From Candidatus Falkowiibacteriota bacterium (GTDB lineage Bacteria > Patescibacteriota > Patescibacteriia > Patescibacteriales > UBA12465): 54,670 nt of DNA. The first letter of the stretch is position 1; every line of letters starts with the position of its first letter. A model generated the notes under the pieces. It did not search any database and was not told the DNA's origin. It saw only the letters and a program-made list of their open reading frames with translations. The DNA is taken from contig JAACPL010000008.1 of NCBI GenBank assembly GCA_009995495.1, forward strand, positions 1 to 54,670, read 5' to 3'. Below, piece by piece: positions 1 through 8,638 of this stretch. Made by a program: the position numbers and the translations under genes.

Positions 1-91
1 GTTATTAGTTATTAGTTATTAGTTTCAACTGTCCCCAAATTGGCGACTCTTGAAAACTATTAAATTTACTAGTCTTAAATTTTATTCTAAT

Positions 92-238
92 TTAATAATA
101 ACTAATAACTAAGCCCATGAATCTAACCTCAGGACTGGTTAATAAAATAATTTTAATAATTAAGAAGAAAAAGCCGACTGAGATCAAAGAATAAACAAAA
201 ATTGCTAAACCAAAGAAAAATTTAAATAGAGCCTCCAT
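92..238 (-). CDS. small hydrophobic protein, 48 aa (MEALFKFFFGLAIFVYSLISVGFFFLIIKIILLTSPEVRFMGLVISYY)
   Basis: Hand translation of the minus strand; below the ORF-track length cutoff; ATG at 236-238, TAA at 92-94, TM-like, immediately downstream of the ftsQ-like gene in the same direction. Confidence 0.4.
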   Translation of the reverse strand: MEALFKFFFGLAIFVYSLISVGFFFLIIKIILLTSPEVRFMGLVISYY

Positions 239-266
239 ACGTTTTTAATTAAAAAATTTAATAATT

Positions 267-1361
267 TTATTGACTTAATGGTTCTGTTATATTTTCTGGA
301 TAAAAATAGATTTTATCACCATAACGCAAATCAATATACTCTAGTCTATTGAAATTATCCTTTATTTTGTTATTTTTGACAAGCATTAAGTTGTCTAATT
401 GACCTTTTATTTCATTATTGACATTAAAGTATATTTGTGGTCCATCAAGAATCTTAGCAAAAACGGAGTTATAATACTGATCGGCAATAATAAATCTATC
501 AAGTTGAAAATTATAAAGCTTTAGTTCCCCGTTTAAATTAAAAATAAAAGCTAAATATTTTTCACTTAACTTAATTTTTCCATCACTCCTAATTAAGCTA
601 TCATTATTTTTATTTTCAATAATAAAATATTTTTCTTTTTCACTTGGGCTAATACTTGTAAGACCAAGACCATTATTTAAGTTTCCCCCTTCTAATAACT
701 GGACACTAGCATCTGGAGCGATAATATTAGCCTTTAGGGAGCTCGTAGAGAGCTCTTCCCTTTCAGTTTCACTAATATCAATGAGCTCACCATTTTCAAC
801 GCCAAGAGCACTAGCATCCCTAGTTTTAGTGATTAAACTAATTTCTTCCGGCTCATTTTCTTGAAAAGTAATTTCTGTCATTAAATAGTTATCAGCCGAT
901 GAAAAATAATATTTCCCTTCTTCATAATAAATAAAGGCGTAAGGTCTTTCATTAATTTCAACAATTAATTTTCGTGGCCAACGTTTCTTTATTTTAATGT
1001 CGGCTAAATTAAATTTACTTTTAAGTCTTTCGGCGGACGCATCCTTATTAAAAAGAAAAATATTTTGTTGCTTAAAAATAAGAATACTTTTAGATTCAAA
1101 TGATGAAGCTAATTCCGTCTTAATTAAGTTGGTATTTAATCTCTCAAGGCCCCTTACTTCAACTTCAGTAATTTTCCACCAACTAGAACAAGTAAAAAAC
1201 CAAAATAAGAAAGCGGTTAAAAGTAATAGACTTACTAATTTAAATCTTCTTAAAAAAAGCCTTTCTGGTTTTTTTTCTTTTTTTCTGAAAAAAGGATTAG
1301 CAAGTTTTTTTGCTTGATAATCTTGTTTTATTTTTTTAATGCTAGTTCTTTGTCTGTTCAT
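267..1361 (-). CDS. ftsQ: FtsQ/DivIB-like cell division protein (single TM, POTRA-like region)
   Basis: Basic N-term, one TM, 'WWKITEVEVRGLERLNTNLIKTEL...' POTRA-like pattern, 'RRWPRKLIVEINERPYAFIYYEEGKYYFSS'-type segment. Confidence 0.7.
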   Translation of the reverse strand: MNRQRTSIKKIKQDYQAKKLANPFFRKKEKKPERLFLRRFKLVSLLLLTAFLFWFFTCSSWWKITEVEVRGLERLNTNLIKTELASSFESKSILIFKQQNIFLFNKDASAERLKSKFNLADIKIKKRWPRKLIVEINERPYAFIYYEEGKYYFSSADNYLMTEITFQENEPEEISLITKTRDASALGVENGELIDISETEREELSTSSLKANIIAPDASVQLLEGGNLNNGLGLTSISPSEKEKYFIIENKNNDSLIRSDGKIKLSEKYLAFIFNLNGELKLYNFQLDRFIIADQYYNSVFAKILDGPQIYFNVNNEIKGQLDNLMLVKNNKIKDNFNRLEYIDLRYGDKIYFYPENITEPLSQ

Positions 1362-2488
1362 AGGATCTTTCTTCTTATATTTGCCTGGATTCTTATTAAA
1401 GTTTCATAAATTCCTCCACCAAGATGACTAATATTTTCTAATGAATTTAATTCATTCTGATTTGAGGAAATAATTTTTACGCTTGCTCCTACCTGAACAT
1501 CATTATTTTCTAAATCAAGACAACTTAAGTTCATGCAAACATTTCCGGCGAGCTTAACAAAAGTCTTTTTTTCATTATTAATTATTTCAAAATAAGCCTG
1601 TTTAGACAATCTTCTATCTAAACCCTCAAAATAGCCAAAAGGTATTAGAGCGATTTTTGTTTTTTTTGTGGCAACATAACTTTCATTGTAAGACACACTT
1701 TGGCCTGCTTCTAAATTAGTTATTTTTAAAATTGTGCTTTTTATTTCTAAGGCTGGTTTAAGCCTCGGTATTTTTTTTTCAGTAAAAGGATTATAACCGT
1801 AAAAAGCTAAACCAGACCTAAAGGCGGTGTAAACTGAGTTGTTAAGTGAGAAAATGCCAGCTGAATTACCAAGGTGAATATATTTAGGATTAAAACCTTT
1901 TGTTTTTAAAAGCTCTAGAGCTTTAAGAAAAGAGTCTTCCTGTTGTTTAAGTAATGTGGAATCTAATTCATCGGCTGAAGCTAAATGAGAGCAAAATCCA
2001 ACTAAATCAACTTTATTTAAATCTTCAAAATTATTATCAATAAATTCAGCCAAATCATCAACCCCTTCCCGGTTCATCCCAGAATTAAAAAATAAATGAA
2101 TTTTAGCTTTCTTGCCGTAATGGGATAATTCTTTTAAGGTCTCTTGTCTGTAAACAACGAACTCAGTGCGTTTTAATTTACAATAAGAATAAACATCTAG
2201 TGGCATCTCACCTAAGATTAGAACTTTGCCCTTAAAATAATTATAAGCGATTTGAGCTTCGGGATAAGAATCAACCGCAATAATTTTTGCCTGAGAACGA
2301 TTTAAAATTTGGCAAACTTCTTTCAGACCGTGACCATAAGCATTTGATTTCAACACGGGAATTATTTCGGCCTCCGGCTTCAGATTTTTTAAATAAGAAA
2401 AATTGGCTAAAATATTATCAGCTTTAATTTCAACGATATTCATCGCTTCATATTTTGGCTTTATTAATTTTCTTAAAAAATTTAACAT
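1358..2488 (-). CDS. alr: alanine racemase
   Basis: PLP-lysine region 'VLKSNAYGHG', 'CMNLSCLDL', 'HLASAD', 'HLGNSAGIF'. Confidence 0.9.
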   Translation of the reverse strand: MLNFLRKLIKPKYEAMNIVEIKADNILANFSYLKNLKPEAEIIPVLKSNAYGHGLKEVCQILNRSQAKIIAVDSYPEAQIAYNYFKGKVLILGEMPLDVYSYCKLKRTEFVVYRQETLKELSHYGKKAKIHLFFNSGMNREGVDDLAEFIDNNFEDLNKVDLVGFCSHLASADELDSTLLKQQEDSFLKALELLKTKGFNPKYIHLGNSAGIFSLNNSVYTAFRSGLAFYGYNPFTEKKIPRLKPALEIKSTILKITNLEAGQSVSYNESYVATKKTKIALIPFGYFEGLDRRLSKQAYFEIINNEKKTFVKLAGNVCMNLSCLDLENNDVQVGASVKIISSNQNELNSLENISHLGGGIYETLIRIQANIRRKIL

Positions 2489-2496
2489 AACAATTC

Positions 2497-3591
2497 TTAA
2501 TATTCCTCAGAAGCCTTAATCTCTCCTAAATTTTTATTAAACCTATCGTCGGGCAAGTTTGTGTTAATTGAACCAATTGTTCCTGATAAAGTCCTGCCGC
2601 TATATGGGTCTTTAGCAAAATATTCAATATTTTCAATTAAGTTTGGGCTTGAGTTAATTTGACTTTCTTCGGGGATAAATTGCAATTCAACCCCAAGACG
2701 CAAACCATCTTCCCCGTCTTTAATTTCATCAAGCCTCCAAATAATCAATCTGTTATCACTATCATAACTGAAACCACCATCTAAAAGAGAGTGTCTATCG
2801 GTAAAATTAACACCAAGCGGTAAATGGCCTGTCATAATAACATTTTTAACATCACCAAAATTATTGACTTCAAAAAATAACCAATAATTAGTTGGTAGGC
2901 CGACGATTGGCGGTATTGGCCCGAGTCCAAGTTTATCACCATTATTACCAGTATAAAGCATAATTGCCCTAGCTTCAAGTTGACTTTCAATTATTGGGCT
3001 CTCAATAATAGTAAATTTTTTAATAAGCTGATCCTTAATAATATATTCAGTTTCAATTTTTAAATTAGCTTTTTTGCCACCAAAATCAGACCAAAAAAAT
3101 TGTAAATTTAATAGTATTTTTTTTTGTTCTTCGGTATTCAGAGAATTAATTATTAATTCATTATTATTAATAAACTTTACGCCCTCAATCTCATCTAGTT
3201 CTGGATAAATATCTCTAAGAGAAAGATTATTATTAACTGAAGTAATTCTTATTTTTAAATCTTTTATTTCAAGTGGTGAATTATTATTTAATTCTACTTC
3301 TAGTTGGGCCACTCGATTTGATTCGTTTAAGCTTAAATTTTTAAAAACCATTTTAGTTTCAAGCGGTGGATTGTCTAAATCTATAACATAAGAATCATCA
3401 GGCTTAATTGGTTTATCTTTTTGATAATTAGGACCAATTAATATTTGCGGATTATAGAAATAAAGACTTAAAAATAAAACTAAAAGACCAAAAACAGTAA
3501 AAACAGAAGCAATGTCAACGATAATTGGCCAACGACTTTTGCTATAATATTTTAACCAACGGTTTTTAGCTCTGCGTCTAAAATTAAACAT
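2497..3591 (-). CDS. hypothetical single-TM protein with extracellular beta-rich region
   Basis: ORF track; start refined to internal Met (MFNFRRRAKNRW) at 3591, since the longer start overlaps the upstream gene. Confidence 0.6.
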   Translation of the reverse strand: MFNFRRRAKNRWLKYYSKSRWPIIVDIASVFTVFGLLVLFLSLYFYNPQILIGPNYQKDKPIKPDDSYVIDLDNPPLETKMVFKNLSLNESNRVAQLEVELNNNSPLEIKDLKIRITSVNNNLSLRDIYPELDEIEGVKFINNNELIINSLNTEEQKKILLNLQFFWSDFGGKKANLKIETEYIIKDQLIKKFTIIESPIIESQLEARAIMLYTGNNGDKLGLGPIPPIVGLPTNYWLFFEVNNFGDVKNVIMTGHLPLGVNFTDRHSLLDGGFSYDSDNRLIIWRLDEIKDGEDGLRLGVELQFIPEESQINSSPNLIENIEYFAKDPYSGRTLSGTIGSINTNLPDDRFNKNLGEIKASEEY

Positions 3592-3607
3592 ATATTTACT
3601 TTTAATT

Positions 3608-5632
3608 TTAATAAGGATTTTGTCGACCGACAAGAATTTCAAGATTTCCATCATCATTAATATCGCTTAAAGATATTTCAAATTTATCTCTTTGGTCTTG
3701 ACTATAAGCAAAGAAACCGCCAACAACCTTGCCTTGATGATTAAAAACTCTAACATGAGGGCCGCCGCCAGAACTAGGAATAGTAACTATTTCCACTTTA
3801 CCGTCAAGATTCATATCACCAGCGGCTAAACTAACTCCGCCTCTAAAATTTTTATCATAGGCTAAAAAACTAAATTTTAGCTCACCACCTAAAGAAAAAA
3901 TCTTAACTAATGGTTCAGTTCCCCGTCCAGGAGTAGTGATTATTTCTACTTTACCATCACCATCTAAATCAACAGCTGCAACATTAACTCCGGTTCTTAA
4001 ATTTTTATCATAGGCAAAAAAGTTTCCTTCTAATTTCCCTTTAGCACTAAAAACTAAAACTTGAGGCCCACCGCCCTGCCCCGGCCCAACCACAATTTTA
4101 TCAAGAAAACCGTTTTTATGACTAACCGCTAAACTTAGACCATTTTTAAATAAAGGAAAAGGTCTAAAAGAATGATTATGACCATTACCATTAACTTTTA
4201 TTAATCCAGCACTAGCACTAATAATTGTGTCTTCGAAATTATTATTAGTTAAAGCTATTATTTCCGCTGAACCAGGATAGGCGCTTAAAAAAGAAAAAGT
4301 GGCTGGCTTTATTTGTGTTCCCTTGCCATCAAGAAAACGATAAAAATAACCATTAGTAAAAGTTGAATTCTTGATTGCTTTATCATTTTTTATTAAAATT
4401 GCCCCAGTATTTGGTTGTAACTCTAGAAAATTAATTCTTTCTCCATTATTAAAGTCTGAATCCTGGTTTCCTTTTGGTTTAGAAAAACTCTCTTGAGAAA
4501 AAATCTTAATTTCTCTTTTTGAACTAGCATTAACAAAAACACTAGCATCCTCAAAATCGCGACGGAATACGGAATTATTAATTATCTTAGAATTATTTAA
4601 AAGATTATAAGCTTGAGAATTAGCCCGACCTAAATTAATATCATATTCATCATACCACCAAAGCTGGGCATGGTTCGTTGTGTCGTAGTCATAACTAAAA
4701 AAACCATCACCTAAAAGGGTACTACTTAAACCAAAACGCATCAATTCAAAATTGTTTTGATCTTTATTATAAGTGTTAATAATTGATAGCGACGGGCTAG
4801 TATTAAGACTTGGTAGTTTTAAATAATTATTCATCGAGCTCGCCCAAATCCCATCACCTTCCCAAAAAGCCGGAAAATTTTCGAACATCATTCCATTTAA
4901 TGTTGATTGATATGGTTCATAAATTTTACCATTACCAATAATTAAAAAATCAGGACCAACCAAAGTTCTTGTTTTATCTAACATTTTTTTAAATCCCTCG
5001 GCCCAAAGACTATTCATCTCAGTTGTAGTTTCTCGGCACCCATCATTATCTAAATCAATGTCAGTTTTATTTACCCAGGCTAAGTCGCCCCAAGTATTAT
5101 CATAGAAAACACCGTCCCAAAGACCAGCGGCTTTGATATTATTAGCAACGAACTCTGGTAAATAATCATTAAACCTTTGCCCTCTTTGATTGGTTTGTGA
5201 CTTATTACTTAAATTAAGCATATAAGTTCCGGGCCAATTACTAATTTTATTACCACCCTCATCCTTTAAGTACCAAGAATCATTAATTCCCTCTTTTAAT
5301 TTTGGTCGTAAATGAGCGAGATGATAATATTTAAAATCATCCATTATTTCTTGAGCGGTAATATAGGCTAAAATAATAACATCAGGATTAAGTCTTCTAA
5401 TTTTTTTTAAAGCTTCGGGGCTATTTTCCTGAACTTCCATATCAAGAATTAAAAGATCCCACTTAGCTAAACTTTCCGCCTCATAGTCGCTTATTTCCCA
5501 TTTCAAAAAATAATTAGCTAAGCGTGGAAAAGTATTTTTTACTTCTATACTGGCTTGGGCTTGATTTGTAAAATTAAAAATAATTAATAATAAAAAAGCA
5601 GTATATAATATTTTTTGAAAAAAATTTATCAT
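3608..5632 (-). CDS. secreted putative glycoside-hydrolase-like protein with three C-terminal FG-GAP/VCBS-like repeats
   Basis: Signal peptide; TIM-barrel-like 'WDLLILDMEVQ...GLWDGVFYDNTWGD'; three ~50-aa repeats 'VVGPGQGGGPQVLVFSAKGKLEGNFFAYDKNLRTGVNVAAVDLDGDGKVEIIT'. Confidence 0.65.
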   Translation of the reverse strand: MINFFQKILYTAFLLLIIFNFTNQAQASIEVKNTFPRLANYFLKWEISDYEAESLAKWDLLILDMEVQENSPEALKKIRRLNPDVIILAYITAQEIMDDFKYYHLAHLRPKLKEGINDSWYLKDEGGNKISNWPGTYMLNLSNKSQTNQRGQRFNDYLPEFVANNIKAAGLWDGVFYDNTWGDLAWVNKTDIDLDNDGCRETTTEMNSLWAEGFKKMLDKTRTLVGPDFLIIGNGKIYEPYQSTLNGMMFENFPAFWEGDGIWASSMNNYLKLPSLNTSPSLSIINTYNKDQNNFELMRFGLSSTLLGDGFFSYDYDTTNHAQLWWYDEYDINLGRANSQAYNLLNNSKIINNSVFRRDFEDASVFVNASSKREIKIFSQESFSKPKGNQDSDFNNGERINFLELQPNTGAILIKNDKAIKNSTFTNGYFYRFLDGKGTQIKPATFSFLSAYPGSAEIIALTNNNFEDTIISASAGLIKVNGNGHNHSFRPFPLFKNGLSLAVSHKNGFLDKIVVGPGQGGGPQVLVFSAKGKLEGNFFAYDKNLRTGVNVAAVDLDGDGKVEIITTPGRGTEPLVKIFSLGGELKFSFLAYDKNFRGGVSLAAGDMNLDGKVEIVTIPSSGGGPHVRVFNHQGKVVGGFFAYSQDQRDKFEISLSDINDDGNLEILVGRQNPY

Positions 5633-5634
5633 TT

Positions 5635-6909
5635 TTATTTTTTTACTATTCTTTCTTTAGAATCAGAAAAATATTTTCTTAACACTTCTGGAATAAAAAT
5701 TGAGCCATCTTTTTCTTGATAATTTTCTAAGATTGCAATTAAACAACGCGTAATAGCGATAGCCGTTCCGTTTAGAGTATAAACAAATTCTTTATCTCCG
5801 TTTTCGCGTTTAAATTTAATATTGAGGCCACGTGCCTGATAATCACCACAATTTGAAGCAGAAGTTACTTCAGCCCAATCGCCGTCAGTACCGTCATTAT
5901 TTGGCTTACCCGGCATCCAGGCTTCAAGATCAAAAGTTCTCATTGAAGGCGCCCCTAAATCAGCCGTACAATGATCAACGATCCTGAAAGTTAAACCAAG
6001 TCCAGAAAATATTTCTTTTTCAATTTCTAATAATTCTTCGTGAGCCTTTTCTGAATCTTCTGGTTTTACAAATTGGAACATTTCTATTTTTGTGAATTGA
6101 TGGACACGAAAAATTCCTTTAGAAAATTTTGAATAAGAACCAGCCTCAGTTCTAAAACAGTGGGAAACGGCGGCATATTTTTTTGGTAAATCTTGTTCTT
6201 CTAAAATTTCGTCTTTATGTAAACCGCCTAAAGTAATTTCAGCCGTACCAATTAAACAAAGATCAGAATTTTCAATACTATAGACTTGAGTTGAATCGCC
6301 TCGCGGATTAAAGCCTAGCCCTTCAAGTACTTCTTTTTTAGCTAAATCTGGACTAGTAAAAATACCAAACCCCTTTTTAACTAAAATCTCTAAAGCGTAT
6401 TGGATTAAAGCAAATTCAAGTAAAGCTAAATCATTTTTTAAATAATAAAATTTTGCCCCGCTAACTTTCGTTGCTCTTTCAAACTCAATTAAATCTAGCT
6501 GGTTTGCTAATTCAACATGGTCAAGGGCTTTAAAATCAAATTTTTTAACTTCGCCAAATTGACCAATAATCGGATTATCATTTTCATCATCACTAACTTT
6601 AACATCTCTATGACTTAAGTTCGGAATACTCGCGTGAATTTTTTTGAATTCGTCCTCCTTCAAAGCCAAATTTTCTTCATCAGCTTTTAAATCTTCGCCC
6701 AACTTTTTCATCTTAGCAATTATTTCTTGGTCGGGTTTTGTTTTTGAATAACGATTTCTCTCCGCTCTTAATTCTTCAGCCTTAACTTTAAGGGTTCTAA
6801 TTTCCTCATCTAATTTTAAAAAATCAGAAATATTTACCGGCGCTAAACGATTGCGAGAATTATCTTCAACTAATTTCGGGTTTTCTCTGATAATTTTTAA
6901 ATCCAACAT
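5635..6909 (-). CDS. serS: seryl-tRNA synthetase
   Basis: N-terminal coiled coil, class II motifs 'CFRTEAGSYSKFSKGIFRVHQFTKIEMF' and 'NGTAIAITRCLIAILENYQEKDGSIFIPEVLRKY'. Confidence 0.95.
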   Translation of the reverse strand: MLDLKIIRENPKLVEDNSRNRLAPVNISDFLKLDEEIRTLKVKAEELRAERNRYSKTKPDQEIIAKMKKLGEDLKADEENLALKEDEFKKIHASIPNLSHRDVKVSDDENDNPIIGQFGEVKKFDFKALDHVELANQLDLIEFERATKVSGAKFYYLKNDLALLEFALIQYALEILVKKGFGIFTSPDLAKKEVLEGLGFNPRGDSTQVYSIENSDLCLIGTAEITLGGLHKDEILEEQDLPKKYAAVSHCFRTEAGSYSKFSKGIFRVHQFTKIEMFQFVKPEDSEKAHEELLEIEKEIFSGLGLTFRIVDHCTADLGAPSMRTFDLEAWMPGKPNNDGTDGDWAEVTSASNCGDYQARGLNIKFKRENGDKEFVYTLNGTAIAITRCLIAILENYQEKDGSIFIPEVLRKYFSDSKERIVKK

Positions 6910-6938
6910 ATAATTTTATTATAAAATTCTTTTAAATT

Positions 6939-8612
6939 CTAATTGATTACTTCCCCACCGAAAGCATTTAATAAATTTCCCAGGGCATCTTCTGGTTGTT
7001 TTTTTTCTTCTGTTTTTTCTGTTTGAGGGATGATTGGGGTTTCGGAGCTATCAATTTCTGCTCCAATTTCTGAGCCAGAGCCAATCTTTAAATTTTCGTC
7101 AATTTCCGTCTTAAAGTCAAGTCCGGTACCATAAACTTCAGCCAAAACATTTTTAACAATTGTTCTAATATCATTTTCATTAACTCGGTTTTGGTGAAAC
7201 TTATATTTAAAGGCTAAGGAAAGGCAGGAATCTATAATTGCTTGAGGGTGACAACTTTGCATCACAAATGATAAAGAATGGTTGTGATTTTTAATTTTAA
7301 CTAAAAATTCTGGCCACTTGGCATAAACTTCTGCTTGCGATAAATTTTCTAAAACAATGTTTAAAGCTTTAGTTTCTGGTTTTTGCTCTTGAACTAAGTC
7401 TTTCTTTAAAACATTACTTTGACTAAAATTATCACTTTTTAAATTAGTCGTGATTAGCTTATTCACAACTTGCTTAGGCTTATTATCTCCAGCCCCATCT
7501 GAATCAACCCCATCTTTTAAACCAAGACAAATTTCGGCAATAGCAATTTCTAATGGTAATTGTGGAATGTTTTGACTTCTGTTATCGGAGCTGGCTATCA
7601 TAAACTTTTTAATGAGAAAAATTATTTCTTCTTCATTTAAAAGAGCTGATACTTGTAATAAATCTTTTTCTATTGTTTCTCCTAAATCAAGACCAAGACT
7701 ATCACTTAAGCCCGGACTAATTTTATCAAGCAATAAACGACGAGAAATCGCGATTAATTCGGCATTAAAATTTTTCATATTAATACCGCTATCACTTAAA
7801 CTATTTAATAAAATAAAAGCTTTAGCCGTATCTTTTTTGCTTAAATTTTTAATTAAACTAAGTGCTTCTCTATCACTAGCTGGCGGTAAAATTAAATCAG
7901 CTTGTTCTTTTTTAATTACCTTCCCGCCAATAGAAAGAATCTGCCCCAATAAACTTTCAGCGTCGCGCATATAACCACCACTTTTCTTTGCAATTGCTTC
8001 TAAGACTTCACGATCAATTTTAACTCCTTCCGTTTGTGTTATTTGGCTTAACTTTGTTAAAGTTTCAACTAAACTTATTTTTTTAAAATCAAAACGCTCA
8101 CAACGAGAAATTATAGTGCCGGGCACTTTTTGAATTTCTGTGGTGCACAAGATAAAAACAACATAAGTAGGAGGCTCTTCCATTATTTTAAGTAGGGCGT
8201 TAAAAGCTTGGAGCGATAACATGTGAACCTCGTCAATAATAAAAACTTTATACCTGCCATTGCTCGGGGCAATTCTAGAAAAAGAAATTATATTTTCTCT
8301 AACATTATCAACCCCGGTATTAGAAGCAGCGTCAATTTCTAAAACATCAAGATTATTTCCTTTTTTAATTGATAAACAATTATCACATTCATTACAAGGC
8401 TCAAAACTATCATCTTTGCGATTCAAACAATTTATCGCTTTAGCTAAAATTCTCGCTGTTGTTGTTTTACCAACTGCGCGTGGTCCACAAAATAAATAAG
8501 CATGGCCAAGATGCTTGGCTAAAATTTCATTTTGCAAAGTTAATTTAATATGATTCTGTCCTAAAACCTCGAAAAAATTATTAGGACGATAATCACGATA
8601 TAGAGTTGACAT
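6939..8612 (-). CDS. dnaX: DNA polymerase III subunit gamma/tau
   Basis: 'YRDYRPNNFFEVLGQNHI', Walker A 'GPRAVGKTTTARILAKAINC', Zn module, 'IIDEVHMLSLQAFNALLKIMEEPP'. Confidence 0.95.
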   Translation of the reverse strand: MSTLYRDYRPNNFFEVLGQNHIKLTLQNEILAKHLGHAYLFCGPRAVGKTTTARILAKAINCLNRKDDSFEPCNECDNCLSIKKGNNLDVLEIDAASNTGVDNVRENIISFSRIAPSNGRYKVFIIDEVHMLSLQAFNALLKIMEEPPTYVVFILCTTEIQKVPGTIISRCERFDFKKISLVETLTKLSQITQTEGVKIDREVLEAIAKKSGGYMRDAESLLGQILSIGGKVIKKEQADLILPPASDREALSLIKNLSKKDTAKAFILLNSLSDSGINMKNFNAELIAISRRLLLDKISPGLSDSLGLDLGETIEKDLLQVSALLNEEEIIFLIKKFMIASSDNRSQNIPQLPLEIAIAEICLGLKDGVDSDGAGDNKPKQVVNKLITTNLKSDNFSQSNVLKKDLVQEQKPETKALNIVLENLSQAEVYAKWPEFLVKIKNHNHSLSFVMQSCHPQAIIDSCLSLAFKYKFHQNRVNENDIRTIVKNVLAEVYGTGLDFKTEIDENLKIGSGSEIGAEIDSSETPIIPQTEKTEEKKQPEDALGNLLNAFGGEVIN

Positions 8613-8638
8613 AGTTTTCTTTAATTTCTTTAATATTT

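Noticed and set aside
997-1317. Plus-strand ORF opposite ftsQ
   Set aside because: Antisense to a well-supported CDS, no recognisable protein features; shadow ORF in AT-rich DNA
7612-8499. Plus-strand ORFs 7612-7974 and 8260-8499 opposite dnaX
   Set aside because: Antisense shadows of conserved dnaX codons
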